From Flavimarina sp. Hel_I_48 (lineage in GTDB: Bacteria; Bacteroidota; Bacteroidia; Flavobacteriales; Flavobacteriaceae): 64,000 nucleotides of DNA. The notes beneath the pieces are model-generated. The model worked only from the letters and a program-made list of their open reading frames with translations, had not been told where the DNA came from and made no database searches. The first letter of the stretch is position 1. Every line of letters begins with the position of its first letter. The translations under genes were made by a program, and so were the position numbers. The DNA lies in NCBI RefSeq assembly GCF_000733945.1, contig NZ_JPOL01000002.1:1675001-1739000 (forward strand), written 5' to 3'. Shown piece by piece: positions 53,766-63,343 of the stretch.

Positions 53766-53797
53766 ACAAAAAACGCTCCATATTTTGGAGCGTTTTG
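53766..53797 (-). terminator. Intrinsic terminator after ileS-dksA
   Basis: Arms AAAACGCTCCA / TGGAGCGTTTT with a 4-nt loop and an A-run on the left that becomes a T-run for the leftward transcript; it lies just after the dksA stop. Confidence 0.85.
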
Positions 53798-53801
53798 TCT
53801 A

Positions 53802-54188
53802 TTACTGCATGTTTTTTGCCTCAATGCTCAACGTCGCGTGTGGCACAAGCTTTAAGCGGTCTTTTGCGATCAGCTTTCCGGTAACGCGGCATATGCCATA
53901 CGTTTTGTTCTGGATGCGTACCAGGGCATTTCTAAGATCCCTGATAAACTTTTCCTGGCGTATGGCAAGTGCAGAATTTGCCTCTTTGCTCATGGTCTCA
54001 CTTCCTTCTTCAAAAGCTTTGAAAGTAGGGCTGGTGTCATCTGTACCATTATTGCCATTGTTCATATACGCGCTCTTGATAAGATCAAGATCATTCTGGG
54101 CCTTATCGATTTTTTGCTGAATCAAGATTTTAAATTCTTCTAATTCGGCATCTGTAAAGCGTTCTTTAGCATTTGTATCTGTAGCCAT
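53802..54188 (-). CDS. TraR/DksA-type regulator lacking the full zinc finger
   Basis: 128 residues. Long N-terminal coiled-coil (FTDAELEEFKILIQQKIDKAQNDL ...) with acidic tip DDTSPTFKAFEEGSE, and a C-terminal globular portion YGICRVTGKLIAKDRLKLVPHATLS. Only one of the four zinc-binding cysteines remains (Cys in YGIC), which I recall as common in this Bacteroidetes family. The protein should enter the RNA polymerase secondary channel with ppGpp. The start is 3 bp after the ileS stop, forming one operon. Confidence 0.88.
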   Translation of the reverse strand: MATDTNAKERFTDAELEEFKILIQQKIDKAQNDLDLIKSAYMNNGNNGTDDTSPTFKAFEEGSETMSKEANSALAIRQEKFIRDLRNALVRIQNKTYGICRVTGKLIAKDRLKLVPHATLSIEAKNMQ

Positions 54189-54191
54189 GTA

Positions 54192-57100
54192 TTAATTATT
54201 TTTTACGATAGATAAACGTGTAACAACGTCATCAAATTCAATATCTATCCCATTGTTTAGCTGATCCACAATATCGAGCGAAGTGGCTAGCGTCTCATTT
54301 TTAATGTATTCTAAATTATGCGCAACGGCCTTCTCGACTTTGCCATTGTGCTGCAATGTTATATCAATCTTGTCTGTAACCTCAAAACCAGAATCCTTGC
54401 GCAAATTCTGTATACGGTTTACAAGTTCCCGTGCCACACCCTCATTTTCCAGGCTTTCGTTAAGTGTCACATCAAGTGCCACCGTAATACCGCCGCTGCT
54501 TGCAACAAGCCAACCCTCAATATCTTGAGAAGTTATTTCTACATCTTGGGCGGCCAAAGTAATACTTTTTCCATTAATGTCAAGGGTCATTTCGCCATCT
54601 TTCTCGATTTTAGCGATATCCTGCGCATTTAACGTATTGATTTTAGCTGCAATTTGTTTCATATCTTTACCAAAACGCGGCCCAAGTGCTTTAAAATTAG
54701 GCTTTATGGTTTTTACAAGAATACCGGAAGCATCATCAATAAGCTCCACTTCTTTAACATTTACTTCAGACTTTATGAGTTCCTGAACGGCCAGGATCTC
54801 CTCACCCTGACTTTTATCTAAAATAGGGATCATGATACGCTGTAAAGGTTGGCGAACTTTTATCTTTTCTTTTGCACGTAGCGAAAGTACCAGCGAGGAA
54901 ATTGTCTGTGCCTTTTGCATTTTACGTTCCAGGACAGGATCTATAAAAACCGGGTCGCTTACCGGAAAATCAGCCAAATGCACACTTTCTGCAGTCTCTT
55001 TTTCGGTTACCGCATTTAGGTCTTTATAAAGCCTGTCCATAAAAAATGGAGCGACCGGTGCAGCTAGTTTGGCAATGATTTCTAAACAGGTATATAAAGT
55101 TTGATATGCCGAAATTTTATCCGGGCCATAATCTCCTTTCCAGAAACGTCTACGACTTAAGCGCACAAACCAGTTGCTCAGGTTTTCCTGTACAAAATCA
55201 GAAATAGCCCGCGTGGCCCTGGTAGGTTCATAATCTGCATAAAAGGCATCTACCTGTTCAATCAGCGTATGAAGTTCAGATAAGATCCAGCGGTCAATTT
55301 CTGGTCTATCTTTTAATTCAACTTCCGCCTCAGCGTAGGTAAAATTGTCCAGATTCGCATAAAGCACAAAAAAGGAATAGGTATTATAGAGCGTTCCGAA
55401 GAATTTACGCTGCACTTCCGTAATTCCGTCAAGGTCAAATTTAAGGTTGTCCCATGGATTGGCATTGCTTATCATATACCAGCGCGTTGCATCTGCGCCA
55501 AAGGTGTCCAATGTAGTGAATGGATCTGCCGCGTTGCCTAGCCTTTTAGACATTTTCTGTCCATTTTTGTCAAGAACCAGACCGTTAGAGACTACATTTT
55601 TATAGGCTACATCGTCAAAAATCATTGTCGCAATCGCGTGCAGGGTATAGAACCAACCGCGGGTCTGGTCCACGCCTTCTGCGATAAAGTCTGCCTTGCG
55701 CCACGTGCTATCGACTTTTTCTTTATTTTCAAATGGATAATGCCATTGCGCATAGGGCATAGAGCCAGAATCGAACCATACATCAATCAAATCTGCCTCC
55801 CGTTTCATCGGTTTTCCGCTGGGGGAAACCAGGGTAATACCGTCAACCACGTTCTTGTGCAGGTCAATCTGATCATAATTGGCTTCGCTCATATCGCCAG
55901 GTTCAAAACCTGAAAATATATTCTGGTCCATCACACCGGCCGCTACCGCCTTTTTCATTTCGGCCTGTAACTCTTCAATTGACCCGATAAAAAGTTCTTC
56001 GCGACCATCTTCTGTACGCCAGATGGGCAGCGGGATTCCCCAGTACCGCGAGCGGGAAAGGTTCCAGTCGTTCGCGTTGGCCAGCCAGTTGCCAAAACGG
56101 CCCTCGCCGGTAGATTTTGGCTTCCAGTTAATGGTTGCATTGAGTTCGTGCATGCGGTCACGCACTTCCGTTACCTTGATAAACCAGGAATCTAAAGGGT
56201 AATAGAGTATAGGTTTATCGGTACGCCAGCAATTGGGATAGCTGTGTGTATATTTTTCGACCTTAAAGGCTTTATTTTCTTCTTTTAATTTTAGCGCAAT
56301 ACGCTTGTCAACATTGAGGTATTCATCCAGATTGGGGATGATATCCTTCATACGTTCCTGCTGTTTTTTCAGCTCGGTTTCTTTCTCAGCATCTGTAAGG
56401 TATTCCTCCTTCACATATTCGCCCCCCAGGCCAAAAATATCATCTTTCAGTTCTTTTCTAAACTTTCCCTGTAAATCTACGAGAGGAACGAGGTTTTCAT
56501 TTTCATCCATGACCAGCATGGGCGGTATCTCAGGGGAAGCCTGCTTCGCCACCATGGCATCATCTGCACCAAAGGTGGGCGACGTATGCACGATTCCCGT
56601 ACCGTCTTCGGTAGTTACAAAATCGCCGGCGATCACACGGTAGGCATTTTCGGGATTATTGTGCGGTTTAGTATACGCTAAAACCGGTTCATAACGTATT
56701 TCCAACAAATCAGACCCTTTACATTCTCCTATAATCTGATAGGGAATTTTTTTGCTTTTTTCACTGAAATTTTCAAAATCAGCATCTTCTGTAGAAGTAA
56801 AATACTTTTTACCAAATTCCTTTTCTACCAGGGCTTTTGCGATCACTACATTGATAGGCTTAAATGTGTATTGATTAAAGGTTTTTACCATTACATAATC
56901 AATATTTTTACCTACCGTAAGCGCGGTATTTGATGGCAGCGTCCATGGGGTTGTTGTCCAGGCTAAAAAAAAACAATCCCCCTCCCGGCCTCCCCCCAAG
57001 GGGGAGGAGTTCTCATCTAGGCGGAACGCCTTTGCAAGTGAGTTTTGAGCTCCCGCTTGGGGAGTTGGGGGGATGCGAAACTGAGCCGTCACCGTAGTAT

Positions 57101-57719
57101 CGGTCACATCTTGGTACGTTCCCGGCTGATTAAGTTCATGTGAACTTAAACCGGTCCCGGCTTTTGGGGAATAGGGCTGTATGGTATAACCCTTATAAAT
57201 TAGATCCTTATCATAAATTTCTTTGAGCAGGTGCCATACCGTCTCCATATATTTGGGCTTATAGGTGATATAGGGGTCATTCATATCTACCCAGTAGCCC
57301 ATTTTTTCGGTAAGGTTGTTCCAGACGTCTGTGTAGCGCATCACCGCGTTGCGGCAGGCTTCGTTGTATTCTTCAACGCTTATCTTATCGCCAATATCTT
57401 CTTTGGTAATTCCCAGTTCTTTTTCAACCCCCAGTTCAACGGGAAGACCATGCGTGTCCCAGCCCGCCTTACGCTTTACCTGAAAGCCTTTTTGAGTTTT
57501 AAAACGGCAAAAAATATCTTTAATGGCACGTGCCATTACATGGTGAATACCAGGCATTCCATTTGCTGAAGGAGGTCCTTCAAAAAAGATAAAAGGCTCT
57601 GCGCCTTTGCGGGTGGTCACACTTTTTTCAAATATGTCATTTTCTTTCCAGAAAGCACCTATCTCTTCAGCGATTTGCGGAAGGTCAAGACCCTTGTACT
57701 CAGCGAACTTCTTACTCAT
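54192..57719 (-). CDS. ileS: Isoleucyl-tRNA synthetase with in-frame repeat insertion
   Basis: Charges tRNA-Ile; class I with editing. 1175 residues, longer than a normal ~1130. HIGH-like motif GPPSANGMPGIHHVMA near 48-63; editing domain with LAWTTTPWTLPSNTALTVG (about 250-268); KMSKS as NGQKMSKRLGNA (about 720-731); anticodon domain from about 790. Between AQFR and FFLAWTT (residues about 214-249) the expected short linker is replaced by about 34 residues encoded by a palindromic repeat (IPPTPQAGAQNSLAKAFRLD, then ENSSPLGGGREGDC). The linker is on the surface of the editing domain, so the enzyme should still work. Operon with dksA. Confidence 0.95.
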   Translation of the reverse strand: MSKKFAEYKGLDLPQIAEEIGAFWKENDIFEKSVTTRKGAEPFIFFEGPPSANGMPGIHHVMARAIKDIFCRFKTQKGFQVKRKAGWDTHGLPVELGVEKELGITKEDIGDKISVEEYNEACRNAVMRYTDVWNNLTEKMGYWVDMNDPYITYKPKYMETVWHLLKEIYDKDLIYKGYTIQPYSPKAGTGLSSHELNQPGTYQDVTDTTVTAQFRIPPTPQAGAQNSLAKAFRLDENSSPLGGGREGDCFFLAWTTTPWTLPSNTALTVGKNIDYVMVKTFNQYTFKPINVVIAKALVEKEFGKKYFTSTEDADFENFSEKSKKIPYQIIGECKGSDLLEIRYEPVLAYTKPHNNPENAYRVIAGDFVTTEDGTGIVHTSPTFGADDAMVAKQASPEIPPMLVMDENENLVPLVDLQGKFRKELKDDIFGLGGEYVKEEYLTDAEKETELKKQQERMKDIIPNLDEYLNVDKRIALKLKEENKAFKVEKYTHSYPNCWRTDKPILYYPLDSWFIKVTEVRDRMHELNATINWKPKSTGEGRFGNWLANANDWNLSRSRYWGIPLPIWRTEDGREELFIGSIEELQAEMKKAVAAGVMDQNIFSGFEPGDMSEANYDQIDLHKNVVDGITLVSPSGKPMKREADLIDVWFDSGSMPYAQWHYPFENKEKVDSTWRKADFIAEGVDQTRGWFYTLHAIATMIFDDVAYKNVVSNGLVLDKNGQKMSKRLGNAADPFTTLDTFGADATRWYMISNANPWDNLKFDLDGITEVQRKFFGTLYNTYSFFVLYANLDNFTYAEAEVELKDRPEIDRWILSELHTLIEQVDAFYADYEPTRATRAISDFVQENLSNWFVRLSRRRFWKGDYGPDKISAYQTLYTCLEIIAKLAAPVAPFFMDRLYKDLNAVTEKETAESVHLADFPVSDPVFIDPVLERKMQKAQTISSLVLSLRAKEKIKVRQPLQRIMIPILDKSQGEEILAVQELIKSEVNVKEVELIDDASGILVKTIKPNFKALGPRFGKDMKQIAAKINTLNAQDIAKIEKDGEMTLDINGKSITLAAQDVEITSQDIEGWLVASSGGITVALDVTLNESLENEGVARELVNRIQNLRKDSGFEVTDKIDITLQHNGKVEKAVAHNLEYIKNETLATSLDIVDQLNNGIDIEFDDVVTRLSIVKNN
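56977..57073 (-). repeat. GC-rich palindromic repeat inserted within ileS
   Basis: A ~97-bp stretch unlike its surroundings: TCCCCC at one end and GGGGGA at the other give inverted termini, and inside are hairpins CCTCCCCC/GGGGGAGG (56989-57007), GGCG/CGCC (57020-57030) and CTCCC/GGGAG (about 57049-57064). It is read through in frame and adds about 32 residues. This kind of short C/G-rich palindrome is what I recall from interspersed repeats of Bacteroidetes and from the Rickettsia palindromic elements; copy number cannot be checked here. Confidence 0.85.
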
Positions 57720-57940
57720 TTTGCGCGTTTTCTAATAAGGTTGCGAAATTAGGGATTTTTGACTTAAAACAAGGGTTTTAGGGAGAAAGGATGCTGCTAA
57801 GATCTATGTAGAAAGCAACATTTCATGACAAAACCTCTAAATTCATTTTTAAACCTAATCACACTACCAAATTTAGTTGGGGGATATACAAAGTCTATCG
57901 ACTTTCCCTTAACTTTAAATCTGCAAACCAGCTGTTACCC

Positions 57941-58435
57941 ATGAAAATTATATTTGCGCTTTTTATCTCCTATTCCCTCTTCAGCTATAAAGAAATCCCA
58001 AACTCAAAAAACTACCAAAATAGCCCTGAAATTGGTCAAATAAGAAATAATTATAACCAACGTGTTGCGCCCGCGTATCATCTGGGCGCTATTAAGTTGA
58101 AGGTTGATGCCAGGGCAGTTTACGATAGTTCGGGAACTTCTGATGCCGGCGATGCAGCGATGCAAAAGGCGATCTTCCGCGTTTAAGACCGAAAATGGTT
58201 TGGGTGTCGACAGTCCTTTGGAAGTGGTAAAAGCCCAATTTGCATTGAAAAATAAGGCAGCTTCACCGAAAATGGGCAAGAATACGTACTTTATGAAACC
58301 AAAAAAGGCATCGGTTTTAAATTTGATAAAAACCAAAAATGTTACGTTGTTATTGTACATGAGCCTGATGCATGGGCAAATCAAACCTATTTACCCATTT
58401 ATGCCGATTTTAATTTTGAGACAATCATCCAATAA
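57941..58435 (+). pseudogene. Broken gene for a small secreted protein (two frameshifts)
   Basis: The N-terminal part in frame A starts with a signal peptide (MKIIFALFISYSLFSYKEIP) and runs to a stop at 58184-58186. A convincing middle part continues in the next frame (SAFKTENGLGVDSPLEVVKA, then QFALKNK) and the C-terminal part returns to frame A (GSFTENGQEYVLYETKKG, ending ADFNFETIIQ at 58435). Two compensating one-base changes, near 58165-58190 and near 58250-58260, restore one protein of about 165 residues. Function unknown. It lies 15 bp before the chitinase gene. Recent decay or sequencing error are both possible. Confidence 0.6.
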
Positions 58436-58450
58436 TACCTAAAAACTACC

Positions 58451-59593
58451 ATGAATAGCCAAAAATCACTCATTTCCTTCTTGTTTTCGCTTTGGTTTTT
58501 TACCATTTGCTGGGCGCAAACCGAGCTACAGTCTGATAAAAATCACTCGAAACGTATCATTGCCTATGTGTACGGTTGGCAGGATAATTGGGGGCCTAAT
58601 TTTGAAAAGGCAAAGATGATCACGCATATCAATTTCGCTTTTGCCAATATAAAAGATGGTAAAGTGGTGGAAGGCAATAAAAATGATGGTGAGGTTTTAA
58701 AAAAGCTCAACAAGCTTAAAAAAGTAAATCCTGAACTTAAAATCCTGATTTCAGTAGGTGGTTGGGGCTGGTCTGGTAATTTCTCCGATGTGGTTTTAAC
58801 TGAAAAATCGCGACAGCTTTTTGCTAATAGCGCAATCGCATTTATTCAAAAACATCACTTGGATGGGGTAGATTTGGATTGGGAATACCCCGGCCAGGTG
58901 GGGGCAGGAAATACATTTAGACCAGAAGATAAAGGGAATTTCACCCAGATTTTAAAACTATTGCGTAAAAAGCTGGATTCTGCGGCTACGCCAAAAAAAG
59001 AATATTTGCTCACCATTGCCACAGGGGCCAATCAAAAGTATCTGGATCATACCAATCTGGGCGAAGCTCAAAAATACCTGGATTTCCTCAATATCATGAC
59101 TTATGATTTTTACACCGGTGGAAGTACACAAACCGGTCACCATGCCAACCTTTTCAAGTCTGATCAAGAAACTGCGGTAAATCACCGGAGCGTCAATATT
59201 GCGGTGCAACAGCATTTAAAAGCGGGCGTTCCTGCCGAAAAAATAGTAATGGGCGTACCCTTTTACGGTCGCTGGTGGAAAGGAGCAAAGCCTAAAAACA
59301 ATGGCCTTTATCAACAAGCTAGTGGGGAGACGGGAGGTTACGATTACAAAATCATTGCAGATAGTTTAAAAACCGGCCAGTGGGCAGCGCGCTGGGACAA
59401 CACCGCACAGGCGCCCTACTTCTGGCGGGAACAAGATTCCTTATTTATGACTTATGAAAACCCAAAATCCCTAAAACTTAAAGTGGATTATGTGAATAAA
59501 AATGATCTGGGCGGGGTTATGTTTTGGGAATTTAACGGAGATAATGGCGAATTGCTAAAGACGATTTATAGCGGCTTTTCAGCTAAGAATTAG
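58451..59593 (+). CDS. Secreted GH18 chitinase
   Basis: 380 residues, signal peptide MNSQKSLISFLFSLWFFTICWAQ. GH18 TIM barrel: ISVGGWGWSG (about 99-108) and the catalytic motif HLDGVDLDWEYPG near 136-148 with the DxxDxDxE acid; MTYDFYTGG and MGVPFYGRWW are the usual substrate-binding parts. All catalytic residues are intact. No chitin-binding or secretion-sorting (type IX) domain is visible. Hydrolyses chitin or related beta-1,4-GlcNAc polymers outside the cell. Downstream of a disrupted secreted protein and 284 bp upstream of a TonB receptor. Confidence 0.93.
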   Translation: MNSQKSLISFLFSLWFFTICWAQTELQSDKNHSKRIIAYVYGWQDNWGPNFEKAKMITHINFAFANIKDGKVVEGNKNDGEVLKKLNKLKKVNPELKILISVGGWGWSGNFSDVVLTEKSRQLFANSAIAFIQKHHLDGVDLDWEYPGQVGAGNTFRPEDKGNFTQILKLLRKKLDSAATPKKEYLLTIATGANQKYLDHTNLGEAQKYLDFLNIMTYDFYTGGSTQTGHHANLFKSDQETAVNHRSVNIAVQQHLKAGVPAEKIVMGVPFYGRWWKGAKPKNNGLYQQASGETGGYDYKIIADSLKTGQWAARWDNTAQAPYFWREQDSLFMTYENPKSLKLKVDYVNKNDLGGVMFWEFNGDNGELLKTIYSGFSAKN

Positions 59594-59816
59594 TCTTAAA
59601 ATGTGGTACATAATCCCATTTTAAATACCTCAAGAGAGTTAATCCGTGAGGCTGGCCCTTAATGATAAACAATTTCCAACTCATAACTCGTAGTCTTACC
59701 ATAAGGTTCTTTATTATCCTCAATCTAAATTTTAATTATTCAATAGTTAATCAGCAGGTTAATCTTCTTGAATGTCGTCCCTCTAATAAACTTTTAGAAT
59801 TAAATAGCTTAAACAC

Positions 59817-59846
59817 TTGTCAGTATTTAGAATGATTCTATATTTG
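59817..59846 (+). promoter_or_regulatory. Bacteroidetes promoter of the iron-type TonB receptor gene
   Basis: TTG (59817-59819) and TATATTTG (59839-59846) are separated by 19 bp, matching the Bacteroidetes -33/-7 consensus. Transcription should start near 59853, 25 bp before ATG 59878. Confidence 0.75.
59828..59840 (+). promoter_or_regulatory. Fur-like operator palindrome
   Basis: TAGAATGATTCTA is a perfect 6-1-6 palindrome lying between the -33 and -7 boxes and sharing two bases with the -7 element. Its form resembles Fur boxes, so iron-dependent repression of the receptor-PepSY pair is likely. Confidence 0.6.
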
Positions 59847-59877
59847 TTTTTATTTATAGTTAATCTAAATAAATATA

Positions 59878-62226
59878 ATGATTCGTATTCTAATTTTCGT
59901 GGCCTTCTGCATTTTAAGTTTTAGTAGCTTTTCCCAAAATGTTGTTCATGGTACAATAACTAATGCTCAAAACGAACCTATACCCTATGCATCAATTATC
60001 TTAGAAGGCTCTACTAAGGGAACCATGACGAATACTGATGGTACTTACGAAATTAAAAATCTGGAAAATGCCAACTATACTCTCGTATTTTCAACAGTGG
60101 GTTATGCAACAATATCACGGAAAATAAAATTATATGATAACCAAAATTTAGAAGTTTCGGTGCAATTACAAACAGTAACGGAAGGTTTGAACCAGGTTGT
60201 GATTACTTCTAATAGAACACGTGAAACGCTGGATGAAGTTCCCTCTTCAGTATCTGTGGTTTCTGCAAAACAGCTTCAAAACCTGTCTCAAATAAGTACT
60301 AATTCTGCAGATTTGTTACAGGAAGTTCCTGGTATAGGTCTTAGTACAAATCGCACCAGTAGTACGGGGCAAACGCTTCGAGGACGTAATATGCTCGTTC
60401 TTATAGACGGAATACCACAATCTACCCCACTGCGCAGTGGTGGTCGCGATGTAAATACGATAGACCCCAGTACCATAGAACGTATTGAGATCATCAAAGG
60501 TGCGACTGCGATTTATGGTAATGGCGCAGATGGCGGGATTGTAAATTATATAACAAAAAAAACAAATGCTGCAAAAAGGTTTGAAAGCATAACAAATCTT
60601 GGCGCAGAGGGATCCCTTTCCTCTATAGATCATAGCATTGGCGCCCGCCTCGTACAGACGTTTTCTGGAAATGTAAACAAGTTTGGTTACGTAGTTAGCG
60701 GCAGTTTTAGGCAAACGGGTGTCTTCAAAGATGCTGATGGAATAGTAACCTCACCGTATTATGGTCTGGGAGAGACGAACCAGTACAGTTTTTTTAGCAA
60801 ACTGAACTATCAGTTCACAGACCGTCAGCATATCGAACTTATGTACAATTACTACAGTAGCAATCAAAATAGCAATTATGTTGCTCAGGATGGGGAATAT
60901 CTTGAGACCCCCACCATCGGCATCTTAGGTAACGACCTGGGTGTTGATCAAGGAAACCGTTACAATCATAACATTCAGCTTACTTATGATTTTGAAAAAA
61001 TATTCTATCAAACAGATTTCAGGCTTAATCTTTACGAGCAGGATTTTAAAACTGTCTATGGTTTCACCAGTAGTCTCTATGATCCTTCCCTAAAGCTAGA
61101 TGGGGGACAGTCTATGATCACCTCAACAAAAAAAGGTGCGCGCTTCAATCTGAATACTTCTTATGAATATGGTGAAGTTGAAGGCAATATTTTATACGGA
61201 ATGGATATTTTAAATGACAAAACAGCGCAGGGACTGGTTGATGGTCGCCCGTGGGTTCCCCAAATGGACATGAAGAATTTTGCGCCCTACGCCCAGTTAA
61301 AAACTTTGTATAAAGAACTTGTATTCAAAGCGGGAATCCGTTTTGAAAATATAAATATAGACGTCCCAGATTTCACTACACTTGTACGGTACAGGAATGA
61401 TTCTGAAGTTCCTACAAGCGGTGGTATTGCGGTAAATGGCGGTAAAATAAAATATGATGCAACAACTTTTAATACTGGTCTACGGTACAATAAATGGTCC
61501 TTTTTCAAGCCTTTTTTAAGTTTTTCACAGAGTTTTTCTATTGCAGATCTTGGAAGGACCCTGCGTTCTGCAACAGCAAATACGGTGAGTCAAATAAATT
61601 CTGAAGCAGTAATTGCAAATAACTACGAAACTGGTTTTAATAGTAGGTTTGGCAATACGAGAATAAGCAGTGCTTACTTTATAAGTACATCAGATTTTGG
61701 CTCGACCTATAGCGAAACTGAAAATGGTGCTTTCGAAATTTTGCGCCAACCAGAGAAAGTCTATGGTTTTGAGGTTACGGTTGATGCAAAATTTGCTTCA
61801 AATCTTAATATTGGTGGCTCTGTATCTTACACTGAAGGAAAACTTGATACACAGGACAATGGTAATTACGATACGTATATGAACGGAGACCGAATCCCGC
61901 CCATCAAAACCGTAGCATATTTGGCTTATGACTGGGAAAATGTTTTCAATGCCCGTATTTCCTATATCTATTCAGGAAACCGAAATCATTTTTCGGCAAA
62001 TGAAGACATGGATTATTTGTACGGTCAGGGACCGGTAAACAGTTTCAATTTAGTAAACCTGACCGCAAACTATACCTTAAGCACTAGTACATCCCTTGGT
62101 CTGGGTATAGAAAACCTGCTGAATACAGATTATTACAACCTAATTTCTCAATGGGCGGCGCGCGATTCAGATTATATTAAGGCCAATGGAACGCGCTTTA
62201 ATGTCTCCCTTACCGTAAAGTTGTAA
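59878..62226 (+). CDS. TonB-dependent receptor, likely siderophore/iron uptake
   Basis: 782 residues. Signal peptide MIRILIFVAFCILSFSSFSQ; carboxypeptidase-like domain (GTITNAQNEPIPYASIIL, ending FSTVGYATISRKI, about 25-100); plug with VITSNRTRETLDEVPSSVSV, GQTLRGRNMLVLIDGIPQS and IEIIKGATAIYGNGADGGIV; then a 22-strand barrel ending in NVSLTVKL. Preceded by promoter and Fur-like operator and followed 14 bp later by a PepSY membrane protein, as in ferric-siderophore uptake modules. Substrate not identifiable. Confidence 0.93.
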   Translation: MIRILIFVAFCILSFSSFSQNVVHGTITNAQNEPIPYASIILEGSTKGTMTNTDGTYEIKNLENANYTLVFSTVGYATISRKIKLYDNQNLEVSVQLQTVTEGLNQVVITSNRTRETLDEVPSSVSVVSAKQLQNLSQISTNSADLLQEVPGIGLSTNRTSSTGQTLRGRNMLVLIDGIPQSTPLRSGGRDVNTIDPSTIERIEIIKGATAIYGNGADGGIVNYITKKTNAAKRFESITNLGAEGSLSSIDHSIGARLVQTFSGNVNKFGYVVSGSFRQTGVFKDADGIVTSPYYGLGETNQYSFFSKLNYQFTDRQHIELMYNYYSSNQNSNYVAQDGEYLETPTIGILGNDLGVDQGNRYNHNIQLTYDFEKIFYQTDFRLNLYEQDFKTVYGFTSSLYDPSLKLDGGQSMITSTKKGARFNLNTSYEYGEVEGNILYGMDILNDKTAQGLVDGRPWVPQMDMKNFAPYAQLKTLYKELVFKAGIRFENINIDVPDFTTLVRYRNDSEVPTSGGIAVNGGKIKYDATTFNTGLRYNKWSFFKPFLSFSQSFSIADLGRTLRSATANTVSQINSEAVIANNYETGFNSRFGNTRISSAYFISTSDFGSTYSETENGAFEILRQPEKVYGFEVTVDAKFASNLNIGGSVSYTEGKLDTQDNGNYDTYMNGDRIPPIKTVAYLAYDWENVFNARISYIYSGNRNHFSANEDMDYLYGQGPVNSFNLVNLTANYTLSTSTSLGLGIENLLNTDYYNLISQWAARDSDYIKANGTRFNVSLTVKL

Positions 62227-62240
62227 CCAAACCGAGTTAA

Positions 62241-63272
62241 TTGAAAAACAGGAAACTATTAAAATATCACTCCTATTTTGGTCTAATTTCGGGTGTTTTT
62301 TTGCTGATTTTGGGTATTTCTGGGTCAATTTTAGTCTTTAGTGAAGATCTGGACGACCTACTTTTCAAACCCTATGAAGTCCATCATACCCAGCAGATTT
62401 TAAATCTAGATAAAGCTGTGTCAACGGTACAACAACAGTATCCCAGATGGGAAATGCGTATTGTCCATTTCAAAAAAGGGGAGTCTATCCGCTTTAATCT
62501 AAGGAAATTAGACGCGCGCAGGGATTTGTTTATACATCCAGTAACGTGTAAGATCATCGCAGATATTGATACAAACAGCCAATTTACAAAATGGCTTCTC
62601 GTGCTTCATTATTCCTTGCATGGAGGCACTTTGGGTAGGATCCTACTGTTTTTTACTGGAATCCTTTTTTTCCTTAGCTTACTTACAGGAATCGCAGTCT
62701 ACCGTAAGTTAATCTTTAAAATTCTATTGTTTAAGGTTGGTTTGAAGCGAAAGAACAAAAGAGTCTTCTTTTCGACCTTGCACAGATATATAGGGGTATG
62801 GGCGCTATTTTTTAATTGCATACTGGCAATTACCGGTATTGTTCTTTCTTATGGAGTAGCAATGGGTGGACTAAAAAGTCCTAAAGAGCCTAATACTCCA
62901 AACATGGAAATATCTATAGAGAGAAGCCTAAGTCAGATTATTGAAAAATATCCAGACTTTAAACCAACCTATATACGCCTACCTAAAAAGCCGGATGCCC
63001 CTCTTATAATAAATGGTATCTTTGAGATGGATGCTTTTTACCTAAGTGAGTTTTTTAATAAGTTTCAAATAGACACCCGCACGGGTCAAGTTCGTTCTGT
63101 ACAAAAAATTAGTGAAGCATCAATACTTACAAAAATTTACAGTATGGTATCCCCATTACATTATGGACAGTATGGCGGTATATGGATAAAACTTTTATAC
63201 TGTCTCATTGGCCTATCGGGTCCATTCTTATCCATAAGTGGATTCGTGATTTGGAAAAAGAGAAGAAAATAA
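62241..63272 (+). CDS. PepSY-associated membrane protein (siderophore-iron reductase type)
   Basis: 343 residues, TTG start at 62241 (MKNRKLLKYHSYFGLISGVF). Four transmembrane helices: about 13-32, 131-151, 182-205 and 316-335; periplasmic PepSY-like domains between helices 1-2 and 3-4. Conserved His near membrane edges (HSYFG, LHYSLHGG, LHRYIG) fit heme-binding reductases of the PepSY_TM family, which are thought to reduce ferric siderophore iron. Same operon as the TonB receptor (14-bp gap) and so under the same promoter. Confidence 0.9.
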   Translation: MKNRKLLKYHSYFGLISGVFLLILGISGSILVFSEDLDDLLFKPYEVHHTQQILNLDKAVSTVQQQYPRWEMRIVHFKKGESIRFNLRKLDARRDLFIHPVTCKIIADIDTNSQFTKWLLVLHYSLHGGTLGRILLFFTGILFFLSLLTGIAVYRKLIFKILLFKVGLKRKNKRVFFSTLHRYIGVWALFFNCILAITGIVLSYGVAMGGLKSPKEPNTPNMEISIERSLSQIIEKYPDFKPTYIRLPKKPDAPLIINGIFEMDAFYLSEFFNKFQIDTRTGQVRSVQKISEASILTKIYSMVSPLHYGQYGGIWIKLLYCLIGLSGPFLSISGFVIWKKRRK

Positions 63273-63343
63273 TTTTCTAAATATTGCTTAAAAACACCTG
63301 TCATTCCAAACTATCTGCTGAGGACTAGACATTATAAAATGTC

